Of a stretch of 64,000 nucleotides of DNA, positions 24,801-37,200 are shown one piece after another. The notes beneath the pieces are model-generated. The model saw only the letters and a program-made list of their open reading frames with translations, searched no databases and was not told the DNA's origin. Position 1 is the first letter of the stretch, and the number at the start of each line of letters is the position of its first letter. The translations under genes were made by a program, and so were the position numbers. Origin of the DNA: Ampelocalamus luodianensis (lineage: Eukaryota; Streptophyta; Magnoliopsida; Poales; Poaceae); assembly GCA_036346255.1 (NCBI GenBank), contig CM070633.1:4836001-4900000 (forward strand), read 5' to 3'.

Positions 24801-27800
24801 CCTGACCACGGTGCAGTGTTATGACAGAAAGCATGAACAAGCTAAGGATTATTGGTCTCCCTCAACATCTTCTTATTTTTAAGACCCAGGGAGGTTTTTT
24901 GCATAGTCATTTTCAGGGACGGATGGACACAAAAATGAAAGGAGACTCATTTCTGCATTCATTTATCAAAGATTAACGGAAAACTATAACGAACATGCCC
25001 CATTTATGGAAATTATAAAGCCACATATTTTCTACTTTCAATGTAAACATCTTGCTGTTGGACACGCTTGGGATGCCTGTGATTAGCTGGTTGACTTACC
25101 AGCCCGCAGACCCACATTCCTCTATGGTTTAGAGTATATATAAACTAGAGATGTCCAATGATGCAATACTGGACTTCAAGCCTTGATCAAGGCAATACCC
25201 CTACCTGAAAAGTATTGTCCCCGTTCAACCGGGCCTTCAAATATATCGCACATACGATGATACGAAAGCTTGGGTAAAGAAACATCATAGCAGGTGCTAT
25301 TCCAAAGTAAATGCACAGCACCGAAAACAGAACTTCATAATTGCATATGATAGTTTACAAGTCAGGGGTTACCCCTTTGATCCGGCCAAAAAAATACAAT
25401 AAGATTAATAAAACCTCACAGAAAGCACTAGATAATACGAACGTAAGGCAAAACTAGCAAGTGATTTAGTACCTTGTTTGCCATTTCAACATAAAGGTAT
25501 TCATCGGAAAATGGAGCCATATGAATCCTATAAAATATTTGAGATGTCAATCAGCAGCAAGTAATTTTGAAAAATCAAAGACTGATTAAAATAACCAAAA
25601 CGTGAGCTCATCGTATTAAATACGTCGAGCTGAACCTAACTGCTTGTAAAACATTAAACTCCCCACTTCAATGTTCTAAAAGAACTGTACATGCTTTCCA
25701 AAACATATTCCAATCCCATTCCAAAGACTAAATCAGAATTTTCAAGTAACATCCTTTCAATGTGATGCTCCATTGGTATATGCTGACTTCAACTCCAGCA
25801 TGTGCATGTTGTCAAACTGAGTTGTGCATATACAACGCGATTTGCTCTTTATTTCGCTGATTAACTACTGGTATTGTCAACAAGCAGCAGCAACATCGTC
25901 AACACATCTGTGCATATAAATCTCCCTACAAGGTCCAAAACATTGTGCCAACTGAATAACCTTAAGATCCAAAGCGCCAGCAAGCCTTACCAGTTACTAC
26001 AAGATATGCATATCACTGAACCAGATAAATTGTGGAGACCCTGCTCTAAGACCATCCACAAAAAATATGCATTTAGGTTACTTGATAATTTTGCCATTTG
26101 ATCGCTAGCACAGACAGATATCAGTTTGAAGATTTACATACATTTTAACAGTTCCAATCCATTGTCAAGAGAAGTCATGAAAGCAATATTTTCTAAATAT
26201 TGGACAAGGATAGAAAAGAATGAAGTGATATGGCGTGGGTGAACGAGAGAAAAGATCTAACAGACCGGTAATTGGCGAAGGCGAGGATCGCCCTCACACA
26301 CGTCGGCACTATTGCCGGCGTGCGAGAGACTTTGATATGCCGAACTAGATGGAGGCAAAAGGCTAGTTTATTTCCTGATTGTCTTTTCTCAATTACATGT
26401 GTTGTCTTTATAGTCTAGGCGAAAGCACAAACTGATTTGGAAAGTAACTAACTCAAACTCTAACTTAATATCTAACTCTATCTTATCTCTTACTAACCAA
26501 GGTTATTAAGTCGGTAAGTCGACACTACCCTACTACTGACCGACTTGCCGACTAGTCGGCCGACTAGTCGACAGGTACTATTCACAGGGCCTACACCGCA
26601 CAACACACACAACCAGCACACACAAGCACACACACAGCCGGCACAAACAATCACACACACTACACAACACACACACCACCACACACACCACACACACACA
26701 CCCACACACCACACACACCACACCCACCCAACCACCGACGGGGAGAGGGAGCAGGCGAGGGCGACGGGGAGAGGGAGCAGGCGACGGCGACAGGGAGAGG
26801 GAGCTCACCGCCGGCCACATCGAGCTCACCTCCCCGACGCCGGCCCAGATCCACGTCGCCTCCACCTCCCCGATGCCGGCCCGGATCCACGTCGCCTCCA
26901 CCCCCGCCGTCGGCGAGCCGAGGAGCTCCGGCTCCGCCGAGGAGACGGGAGGCGCGGCCGCCGCCACATCGAGCTGCGCGCCGAGGCGGCGATCTTCGAC
27001 CACATCGAGCTCGCCTCCACCTCCCCGACCGGATCCACGTCGCTTCCATCTCCGCCGTCGGCTAGCTAGGAGCCACCGCCGAGGAGACGAGGCGGCGATG
27101 CGGCGGCGCGCGAGGACGACGGCGCAAGTCGAGTCGCCGGACCCAGTCGCCCATGCTCCACCGACTCGTCGACTAGTCGACGACTTAATAAGCCTGTTAC
27201 TAACTATATAGATTACCTTCCTCCATACTATTCGGCTGACGCACCATGAAGAGTAACCGAGACCGGCATGACTACAGTACTATGAACAGTAACCAGGTCC
27301 GGTAATGCTACAGTACCGAATCTGGCACGGCTGCAGAAGCCGAATCAGCAACAGGCATGCCGGCCGAAGAATGGTAAATAACAAATAAGAGCACATGATA
27401 TAACCATACAAATAGTTTGAAAATATTTGACCATATTGCCTATTGATTTACCAAATAGCCTGGACTACTCTGGAGGTAGATGCCAAAAGTAATTATAACC
27501 CAGAGTGAATTAAATAATTCTTGATGAGAAACATACCTTCCCGTTGTTGGAAACATTTTACCATCTGGACCAAGGAATCTATCTCTAGCTATAACATAGG
27601 ACTCCAGCATCCTCTCATTCACCAAAAGGGTTCCTAAAAACAATATAGTACTAAATAAATTACTACAGATTATCTGATACTGAAAAAATCAACTGGATCA
27701 TGATGCATTATTCCTAAAAAATGACTACAATGTCAAAGTTGGAACACAAAAAACATTGAACAAAATAAATAAAAGTAAACTAAAGATTGTTCTATTAAAA

Positions 27801-30800
27801 ACAATGGACTATACCAAAACTTTATACCTGATTTGCTGATTCTTTCAATACATTTAATCTAAGGGCATGTCAACTTCTCAATCAATGTTTCCAATTGTGG
27901 CCAATTTCATAATACTAACAGTACGCCAACATGCTAAGGGTGTAATCACGCTATTACAGCTATGACCGTTGTACTTGAAATAGCAGTCCGCTATGGTACT
28001 CAGTGGATATAGTGGCCACTATGTGTCAAATATATAGTACATTGGGCCTGGCTTTAGTTCAAACAGGCTATAATTGCGCTTTTGACTCTCATAAGCTCAT
28101 TATTGATTACTAGTAAGTGTGTGCGTATAACACACCTTTCACAAAATATACAATACCCTCCAACATATAGTTATAATTTCCAACCAAATTAGATGAAACT
28201 GATCAACATCATAATGCTAAGATCTTGTATTCGAAAATAGGAAAGAACAATCTGAAATTCAAAATCAGTACATTGTATACTAGTTTGAAAGTACAATGAA
28301 CTCGACTATGTGCTATTTAGAGCTATCAAGGGGCTAAGGCCCAGACAAAACACAGAAGTTTTCAATGCATCCAAGGGCTAATATGTAATTAATTTACTGA
28401 CTACTAAGTTCATGGAACAGTTTGCAAAACAGCCACAAATCAGGATCCCCTGCGCGGGGCCTAGTGATAATTTAGCTGTTAAATGGAATTGATCAACGGC
28501 TATAACTCGATTTCAAAAGGCAAATAAGGTAAGATTGCAGAAATAAATTTGAATCTGGACCATTACACGTGCTTGATCAGATGGTCAGAAGTTAGTTGGG
28601 CACACAAGATGGGATGGCTATGGAAAAGATAGCAACACATAAGTCTTATGGACCAAATGGATCATTTCAAACATCACCTGCTGTACTTTGGGTATTCAAC
28701 TCTTTGACAGACTAAATGGAGGGCGCATAATGCAAGCGATTTCACTTATCCTATTACCAACTGGCCATTACTAACCCAAAGGATACATTAAAAAGAATAA
28801 TAATTCAAACAATGGAGAGATTGTCTACAAATACGCTCATTATTCGTAACAGGTTAAACAGATGACATTGCAACCTACTAATACTTTTTCATCAGTCATC
28901 ACCTAACTGCAAAAAGTGTGAATGTTATAAGACATAACGAGTCTTTTAATTGATAGGGCAACAATATAAGATATACAGGCAGGAGCAGCAGGCGATTAGG
29001 ATCTAGGCAAAGAGATAGACAAATGGTACTCCAGAAAATATAACAGAGAGCCATACCCATAGGCTCAGAAATCAGTATATCAGCTTTCTCTGGAAGTTCA
29101 ACTTCCTCAACTTTGCCTTTGATGACCTATTTAGGAGGGGGATACGGTTTCAGCTGAGGGTCAAAGGTAAGTCTGAAAAGGAGCAGATCCAACTGATACA
29201 AAACAAACCGTGATCCGTTGTCCGAGAGATGGGTTTCCAGAAATAAGCCGCTGAGCGTGTTCAGCCATTTCAGATGCCTCAACTGCATAGACATGTTTCG
29301 CACCAGCCTGACATTAAATAGCAAACAGCATATGTTATGTTATATCAGACACAGAAGTCAAAGAAACCATAAAGAAGGTTAAAGTGCACCTGCGCAGCAA
29401 ATAACGAAAGAATGCCGCTACCAGCTCCAACATCAACCACAACTCGACCCTCGAAGTCGGATCGGTTTTCCATTACAGCAGCATAGTATGTTCCTGGAGG
29501 GAAATAAAGTGCACTTTGTTGTTATATTTATGCAGAAAGGTGGTTTTTTATGTCATTCTGTTGATAACGGAATCAAATAACTGAGAACCTCAGGTGAAAT
29601 GTAGGTCAACATTGTCTCAAAATTTATATAGAATGTAGCTTTGTTTAAGTATTTAACAATAGTTAGAGATACTGACCTGTCCTCACAAAATCTTGCAACA
29701 TATTTTGTTGATGTAATAGCTGACCATAGTAGTGGAAATACATCTTTGCTGATGATGCCTCAATTTTTGTATCAAATTTGCTTTCACAAGTAATTATGGA
29801 TCCATTCTCCAAGGATTCACCTGTCAATGTACTGAACATAAGAATCTAAAGGCACTTTGCCATCAAAGAGAAAAGAAAGATATTGACTTTGTGGCACCAC
29901 TGTTGGCATAGGTTATGAGATGAATAAGTCACTGCTATTTCTCAGTTGCCACTTGCTTGGTCACAAATAATTCCTTTGACAGAGGAAAAAAATATGAACA
30001 GATGAAAACAAGGTGGTGCACTGCAACCACCACCATAAAACCAAGATCTACCAAAGATGTGCAGTCTTAATGCATCTTCTAAAAAATAGAATGCATTGAA
30101 ATTAATCGTGCACGGTTTAATTTGATTTCATTAAATTGTAGTTATTCTTCAACAGAACTGGCAGTGCAGATATAAAGCAGTAATGGTGCAAGTTCTAGGA
30201 ATGCCTAAGAACATGAACTTTCATCAGATTAGGCACAATTACAACCTACACGGGAATGCCATGCGGGTATTTTATCATATGGTAGAGTTAGAAGAATGTG
30301 CCAAACCATAGAGCAAGTCAGTGTGTAGTCTCAGAAGTACTTGTATTTAAGGGTAATTGTTGTCACTCTTGTATAATGAAGATATGGAGAGATATTCATA
30401 TAATTGATGCCATGTATGAGACTGTAAAAACTAATATTGAGAAAATGATTCGGTAATAATGCAACAAAACATGCTACTGAAATTATCTGCAACAAGAAAT
30501 GAAAGGACAAACCAGCTTTTCCACTAATCACTCGGTGTTTCCATCGTTGAAAAGCTAGAGAGAAGGCTTTGCTCTCAGCTTCTGTCCTAAGAACAACCTT
30601 AATTGCTCTTGAAAATAACTTCTGCCTCAAAGAATTGAGAGTTAACATGAAGCCATTTAATATGTACTACAACAAAAGTTCCAATGTACAAGGCCGAAGA
30701 ATGATCTACAAATTCTCAAATTACCTTCACCTCTAGCCCACAGTAAAGAGATTTATGCAATAAGTTGTTATGAGGATGGCAACAAAGAAGTTTTACACAG

Positions 30801-31968
30801 GAGGAAATTCATCTTTACACTATGTCAACACACAGTAACAGCTTTTCAGAGTTCTATTAGGCTCTATTTCAGGGGCTAGTAGGTAGCACAATTATAAACT
30901 ACTTTATGCTTAGCATGCCAAAAGCATAGAATAAATCCTTTGCAAACAGAAATACGGTGTCAAGAGTTGCTTTTGCATACAAATTTGAAGCTACAATAAA
31001 GTGCATTCAGAACAGTATGCATAGAGATGCATTTAGAACAGTATGCATACAGATCATAGTGCAAAAGGGGGGGAAAAGGAACTTCCAGCTTAACTGTTTC
31101 ATCTAGTATTGATTAAGTCAGATTATAATAAATCGTCCCCAAAAAACTGTTCCAAAAACAAAATGCAATGTGATGTACTATATTCATGTCATGCTACACA
31201 ACAACTATTTCCATCAAGTTCATCACAAGAAAAATTTACAACAAAACTTCATTCGGACAGTCTCAAAAAAGTGAAAAACAAAAGTACTTGTTTTTCTTAG
31301 GAAAGATTACTTGCTTGTCTCTACCACGGCAATTTTCCTACCAAGCAATAATCAATCCTAAGCACAACAAATTGGGAGAGATGCGCACAATACAGTTCAA
31401 AGTGTAATACATCAGGGGATTGAGCTTGTTATACTTCTACTTGTCGTCCTTACGGTAAGCTCATTGTAAACATGCATAATTCAATAACAGGTACAGTAAC
31501 AGAAGAATGCACAATCCGACCAAACAGAAGCACAAAATTAACTAAAACCCAACGAAGCAACTGAAGAGTACCTCCTCCGCGCCGCCCTTACTCTCCGACT
31601 CGCCGCTCACACATAGCCACTCCGTCGGCCCCAGCCCAAATATCTGCAAAACCCAAAATTTTACTCTCCAAATGCATGGCAACGGCACGCGCCTCCCACA
31701 ACCACACGAAATCGAACCGAACCACACCGAGACCACCCCCACAGTTCCACTGCCCCCAAATCACTGAGATCACAGCGGGTACCTGCGCGTCAGAAAGGTC
31801 GATCTCGAGCGTCGGCTCCGACTCGGGCGCCCCGGGCCTGACGAGGCCGAGGTGCGGGGCTCCGGAGGCGCCGTCCCCGCAGAACACGGCCGTGGCGCCG
31901 GCGGCCTCCAGCGAGGCGGCGGAGACGTCAGAGAAGGAGACGCTGGGGAACACGTCCGGCGACGCCAT
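21865..31968 (-). CDS. CARM1: histone-arginine methyltransferase CARM1/PRMT4
   Basis: Type I arginine methyltransferase that transfers methyl groups from S-adenosylmethionine to histone H3 arginines and other nuclear proteins. Fifteen exons (minus), all with GT/AG ends: 31968-31783, 31643-31572, 30621-30513, 29820-29677, 29493-29390, 29307-29209, 29126-29057, 27633-27537, 25527-25473, 24228-24145, 23446-23369, 23267-23164, 23035-22863, 22762-22614, 21942-21865. They sum to 1602 nt: 533 codons plus TAG with no frame break, close to the ~530 residues usual for plant CARM1. The start is ATG 31968 (MASPDVFPSVSF). Seen in the protein: SAM motif I VDVGAGSG (190-197), post-I VYAVEA, the double-E loop with E259 and E268 (SEPMGTLLVNERM), and the THW loop (416-418). 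Introns 8 and 9 hold a hAT element and a SINE, evidently tolerated. The last exon (25 residues) is the least certain. Confidence 0.95.
24481..24626 (+). mobile_element. tRNA-derived SINE in CARM1 intron 9
   Basis: A pol III A box (TAGCTCAGTTGA, near 24497) and B box (GGTTTGAGTCC, 24542-24552) lie ~35 bases apart, followed by a T-rich tail. The element is flanked by a perfect 12-bp direct repeat, ATAACCAGACAA, at 24469-24480 and 24627-24638. Its length of 146 bp suits grass SINEs of the Au/p-SINE kind. It lies antisense to CARM1. Without cloverleaf folding it is not a tRNA gene. Confidence 0.85.
26498..27196. mobile_element. non-autonomous hAT-type element, 699 bp, with 8-bp target duplication
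   Basis: Terminal inverted repeats CAAGGTTATTAAGTCG (left) and CAGGCTTATTAAGTCG (reverse complement of the right end) are flanked by the 8-bp direct repeat TTACTAAC at 26490-26497 and 27197-27204, the target size of hAT elements. Subterminal GTCGAC / GACTAGTCG words occur at both ends. The inside is a CA-rich low-complexity tract (26600-26735) and a GC-rich block (26740-27130) with overlapping open frames on both strands, possibly captured host sequence. No transposase. Confidence 0.85.
26595..26735. repeat. CA-rich low-complexity tract
   Basis: Imperfect ACACACAC / CACCACAC array inside the hAT element; the translated frames across it are meaningless. Confidence 0.85.
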
Positions 31969-32110
31969 TGGGATCGGAGCCTGGGGTCCGAGAGGCGTGG
32001 CTAGGGTTTTGGGCGCCGCGGCGGAGAGGGGCTAGGGTTTTGGGAGGCGGAGGCGGGAGGGTGGTGGCTCGCGTGGAGAGTTTGTACGCGTGGGTCGACT
32101 GGACTGTATC
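31969..32110 (-). promoter_or_regulatory. CARM1 5' leader with two telo-box-like motifs
   Basis: Two AAACCCTA motifs (plus strand TAGGGTTT at 32002-32009 and 32033-32040) lie just upstream of the ATG in a GC-rich leader. Such motifs are frequent near transcription starts of growth-linked plant genes. No clear TATA box was found. Confidence 0.45.
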
Positions 32111-32971
32111 ACTTCATTTTTTTATGCCTCGTGCCCTTTTCCTCCTCCCACCGTTGGCTTCTCTCCGTCTCCGGATTTTAATTTGGTGGAGACGACGCGC
32201 CGCCAAAGACCCCTCGACGCGGTGAATTCGAACGCGATTTTCTCGGAACCCTACCGACAGGTGGGCCCCGTACCTCCACTACGAGTTTTGGGCCCATGTG
32301 TCGGTGATATCCGTAGGAAGTTTCTTCGTACGCGTAGCGTCAGCCCCCGAGTTAAAGCTGTCGCTTTCGTCGGTACGGTTGTGGCATGAGGGGCTTTACT
32401 GGAGGCTAGCAAGCTTCCTTAACTGACGTGTAGGGTACAAAGTATTTGGCCCCACGACTCAGTGGGGGTAAGTTGGGTTAGTGATGAGTTTGTTAATCTT
32501 GATCCAAATCCGGTAATTTTGGGGAGTGGGCTTTCCGGCCACTTAGATTTGTTCGTTTCGGAGCCCAACCAAACAACCTCTTCGGGCCATGTCGATGTAC
32601 TTTAGGCATCGGTACCTGTTTGGAAATTTCCCAGTTTGGTTGAGATCGATCGCGACGTGCATCCACAGCAGATTACACATAGAGGAAAAAGACTGGAATC
32701 CGGTTATCTTTTGAAGTTTAATTTTAGAGAATACCGTTTCTGGAAAATACTATAGTATTAAAAACTTTCAGATGTTTGGGTACAACAAACTTTGATAAAT
32801 CAAAGTATGCCAAATACCATAGTAATACCATAGTATTTTTTAGTTTTAAAACATCTACTATATACCTCTTTTTTCTACGAGCTCACTCTTCCGGAGTTCT
32901 GTCCCATTTGTATTAATTCCTCTTCTCCGCTATCTTTTATCTCTTATATACGGCTAGCACCTCAAAGAGGT
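32111..32971. other. CARM1 upstream region with a MITE-like repeat
   Basis: 32111-32670 shows no gene. 32676-32900 is AT-rich (GGAAAATACTATAGTATTAAA) and is repeated with divergence at 54976-55190. The sequence up to 32971 is the pre-insertion left flank of the capture element; it continues at 54532. Confidence 0.55.
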
Positions 32972-33312
32972 TGTTACGAAACCGATTGGATGAACTCAGA
33001 GAAACACTAGAAATAAGAACATATGATCCAAATCAACACAATACACTAGTACTTGGGGATACAAAATGGGGAAATTAGAGTCAGGACGGGGAAGAATGAT
33101 CTAGACTAGGAAGAGAAGAAGGAGATTGGGAATCGGAAGAACTGAGGTTGGGGAAAAGAACAGCCTCGGGAGGAAGAAGAGCTAAGCCTCAAAATGATTT
33201 TCGATGTCTTCCCAGATGCTATCGCCTCCCCCTTTGTAATTGGGTCTCGGTCCTCTCACCCCTGGGCCACGGCCCACGAACCAGCCCATTCAAGACAGGC
33301 CGGTCCATGACA
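32972..33312 (-). repeat. 3' LTR of the capture element
   Basis: Nearly identical to 54193-54531; the few differences include an extra A in GTTACGAAACCG near the left end and CCATGACA versus CCGTGACA at the right end. This closeness indicates a fairly young insertion, yet it is older than two nested copia elements. Confidence 0.92.
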
Positions 33313-34016
33313 TTCCTCCCTCCTTGAGTTTCGACTTGCCCCCAAGCCGATACACACACCACCATGCTTCTGCTGCATTAGCATTGCCCTTCCTCATCAT
33401 CGCCGCAAACTCGCTGTAATTAATCTGCCCATCATTGTTCTGATCAACATCTTCAATCATATCCTCAAGGTGAACATCATCAAGGCCAAATTCACGGCAT
33501 GCTTCTGACAACTCATCAATAGTTATAATTCCACTATTGTCAGTATCAATCATTTTGAACAGCTCCTTTAGACCTCCAATCTTCTCCTCAGACAGGTTAT
33601 CAGCAATAACCTTCAATGCCATCTTTTTTAGCGTGTTCATTGCCGAAAAATGCTTCAGCTTTGACAAAACTACATACTCAATAGGCTTATCAGGTGCCAC
33701 AGCATCCTCAAAAACCCAGCATTGTTGCATGCCTGAAGTACCATCCCGAGCATTCTGAATAGTTCCCAGAACAATCTCTGCATTTAATTGATCAGCCAAT
33801 CCGAATATGGACTGACTCTCAATCGGTAGTTGTTGATTCATAAGTATGAACTGAACCAGAGCAGGAACTCCTGCAATGCCAAGCATCCACCTCCAGGATC
33901 TCGGTACCTTGGTGAAGGCCAGATTAATAAGATATGCCATGAACTGCCCTCCGGTGATGAGAAGGCCATTTGTGCTCACTAGAGCTCCTCTGATTCCAGC
34001 AGGGGAGGCTTCAGAA
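33313..34016 (-). pseudogene. chimera part B: INT1 + BRR2 + CDPK fragments
   Basis: One open frame (minus) without introns. After the copia boundary it gives an inositol-transporter (INT1-type, major facilitator) piece, SEASPAGIRGALVSTNG to GVPALVQFILM (~58 residues). A short BRR2/U5-200K helicase piece follows (NQQLPIESQ, DQLNAEIVLGTIQNAR, ~32 residues), then the C-terminal part of a calcium-dependent protein kinase: autoinhibitory junction (VLSKLKHFSAMN), an EF-hand fused from two hands (DTDNSGIITIDELSEACREFGL spans the join) and a last EF-hand (DVDQNNDGQINYSEF). The final ~25 residues run into the polypurine tract. The INT1 segment continues at 38674-38715 (ASMTAPLYIS) across the copia insertion. 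No known function; it is a transcript-derived fusion. Confidence 0.85.
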
Positions 34017-34238
34017 AGTAGAAAGACGTAATTTTTTGGCGTGTTAATCACATAGGGCTTCTTCTCCTTTTATACATGATTGAGTATACATGGTAGGATT
34101 ACAATCAGATAGCGTAATCGCTATAATCGAGGAACGACCTAAAGCGACTCGAGCGGCGACCTAGCGCTAGAATCACGGATGCCGATGGGCTCTGATGCGT
34201 TTGACAATGGCTTATCTATCGATTTGTTTCTGTTTACA
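34017..34238 (-). repeat. 3' LTR of copia element 1
   Basis: Bases 34017-34103 match the other LTR exactly. From 34104 on, nearly every CAG/CTG of the partner is altered here, mostly to CG-containing words. See findings. Confidence 0.85.
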
Positions 34239-34249
34239 TTCCCTCAATC

Positions 34250-37200
34250 TCATCCGTGGGAGAGGTTGAGATTGTACCTCAATCGATCCAACATCCGTTT
34301 GGTCATTTGGTTTTGTGAAGGCGTCGCTACTTGATCAGCCGAGGACACGAAGGGCACCTCTAACGCTCCAAGCGCCACTTTTTCTCTGACGAAGTGAAAA
34401 TCCACTTCGATGTGTTTCGTTCTAGCATGAAATACTGGATTGGCTGTCAAATAAGTTGCGCCGAGATTATCACACCACATCGGTGCTCTTGGCTGTGGTA
34501 TATTCAACTCCCTGAGTAGAGATTGCACCCAGGTTACTTCTGCAGTTCCATTGGCTAGAGCTTTATACTCAGCCTCGGTGCTTGAGCGAGAAACAGTAGG
34601 TTGTTTTCGCGCACTCCACAAAATCAAATTTGTGCTTGAAGAACACTACACATCCTCCGGTTGGCGGCGATCATCGGTGCAACTCGCCCAATCAAGCATC
34701 GATGAAACACACTGAGAAGTGTAGACTGCGATCGTCGTAGACTCAGTCCAGTGGAGACCGTTCCTTTCACATACCGGAGAATTCTCTTGACTGCCTCCCA
34801 ATGCACATCAGTTGGTTTTGACATGTATTGGCAAACCTTGTTAACGGCAAAAGAGATGTCCGGCCTTGTTAAGGTGAGATATTGCAAGCCGCCCACCATG
34901 CTGCGATATTTGAAGGCATCATCCTCACTAAGATGACGCCCAGACGCACTGGATAGTTTATCTTGTACAGACATTGGAGTAGAAGCAGCTTTGCAATTCT
35001 CCAAATGAGCACGGTGAAGAAGGTCCAAAGCGTACTTCTTTTGTGTCAAGTTCATTCCCCCTGAATGCATAGCAGCTTCTATGCCAAGAAAGTAACTCAA
35101 CTGCCCAAGATCCTTGATAGGAAAATCAGCAGCAAGGCGATGAAGGAGTTGTTCAGTCGCCTTTGAACAAGAACTGGCAATAACGATATCGTCCACATAG
35201 ACGAGCATATAAATACTGACGCCTTCATGACAGAAAATAAACAAAGAAGTATCTGCTTTGGAAGGGATAAAACCAAGTTGTTGGAGCTTGTCGCTGAGAC
35301 GAGAATACCACGCTCTAGGCGACTGCTTCAAGCCATACAGAGATTTGGTAAGCTTGCAGACATGTGAAGGATGATGGCGGTCTTCAAAGCCCGGTGGCTG
35401 ATGCATATACACATCCTCATTGAGAACACCATGCAAGAAACCATTATTGACATCAATTTGACGCAGATTCCAACCCTTGGAGATAGCCACAGAGAGCACC
35501 AAGCGAACTGTAGCCGGTTTGACGACCGGACTAAAGTATCAAGGTAGTCGATGCCATAGCGCTGAGTGAAACCGCGTGCTACAAGCTGGGCTTTATACTT
35601 ATCAATTGAACCATCTTGACGCTGTTTCAACTTGAAAACCCATTTGCATCCAATGATGTTTGTGCCCGGTGGTCGAGGAACAAGACATCAGGTCTCATTC
35701 TGTTGAAGAGCAGCAAATTCTGCTTCCATGGCTAAACGCCACTGAGGATCAGATAAAGCCATCCTATGCGAGACCGGCTCGGCAAGAAACGCACGACGGT
35801 GTAATGAATATCGCACAGTCCCATCAGTGAGCTGCTTGGGCTGGATGATATTGTTTTTCCTCCGAGTTTGCATCGGATGAGTACCAGCAGGTGGAGCAGG
35901 CATAGGGGCCTGAACAGACACCTTTTGAGGCGACACAGCAGGGGCATCCACTGCCATTGTCGGCTCGTCATCAGCAGACGGTTCATCAAGTGAACTTGGA
36001 GATGCATCACCTGGAGATGAATGGCCTGCAGTACCAACATCAGTTTCCAACAAATTCAGGTTATAATTACGCATACGATCATCCTGGACTACTGGCTCGA
36101 ACAAAGGAAACATCAAGGGAGGTTGATCAGTGGAAGAAACAATACTAGGAAATTTTGTGGGAGCAGCAAAGGGAAACACAGATTCATCAAAAACAACATC
36201 ACGTGAGATATAGATTCGACCAGTAGATCGGTCAAGACATTTGTACCCCTTATGCATGTTGCTATATCCCAAGAACACGCACTGTTTGGATCAAAAATCA
36301 AGTTTATGATTGTTATAAGGACGCAAGTTTGGCCAACAGGCACAACCAAATGTGCGAAGAAAGGAGTAATCAGGGGTTGTATTGAGGAGACGAGCAAGAG
36401 GGGTGGAGTTGTTGATGACCCGGCTAGGCATTCTATTAATGAGAAAACAAGCAGTGAGGAAGGCTTCATCCCAAAAACGAACAGGAAGGGATGCCTGAGT
36501 AAGAAGAGCAAGACCGATTTCGACGATATGCCGGTGCTTCCGTTCTGCTACTCCATTCTGTGGAGATGTATGTGGACAAGACACTCTATGAGAGATGCCA
36601 AGTTTCAGAAAGAATTGGTGAACTTTCTGATATTCCCCTCCCCAGTCCGACTGCACAGTTCGGATCTTTGCTTGCAATAAGCGTTCCACATGATTTTGAA
36701 AGTTATAGAAAGCAGGTTGAACTTCAGACTTATGTTTAAGTAAGTAAATCCAACTGAACCGGCTAAAATCATCAAGGAAGCTCACGTAGTACTTAAAACC
36801 TCCTACTGAAAGACGAGCTGGTCCCCAAACATCGGAATGAACTAGCTCGAGAGGAGAAGTAGTCACACGAATAGATTTATTATAAGGTAGTTTGTGAATC
36901 TTTGCTTGTTGACAAGCATCACATACTGACAACTCTTTAGGAGGAGAACAAGCCAATTTATTTGATCTAAGAATAGAGTCGACTACAGACTGTGAAGGAT
37001 GACCGAGCCTCCTGTGCCATTGCTCTGGAGACAGCTTGACACCTGAACATCCTTGCCGGCTGGAAGACAACGAAGGTGACGACAAGTGACTGACGGGCAC
37101 TGGATAGAGACCTCCTTTGCTTCTACCGTGAAGCAGCACCTCCTTCGTGACCTTGTCCTTTATGAAGAAAAAATCAGGATGGAATTCAACAAAGGCATGA

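Larger units (their letters stand above)
26265..27375. repeat. probable solo LTR fragment in CARM1 intron 8, split by a hAT element
   Basis: Both sides of the hAT insertion resemble a common grass LTR: left, GAGGATCGCCCTCACACACG and CTCAATTACATG; right, CTACAGTACTATGAACAGTAACC and TGCCGGCCG. I could not find clean ends or a target duplication, so extent and identity are tentative. Confidence 0.4.

Noticed and set aside
26545..27211. Frames rich in His/Thr and Arg
   Set aside because: They translate a CA-rich tract and GC-rich cargo of a hAT element.
33290..34051. A real CDPK or inositol transporter gene
   Set aside because: Only fragments of three families joined without introns; the first 12 residues of the frame come from a copia LTR and the last ones from the element's purine tract and LTR.
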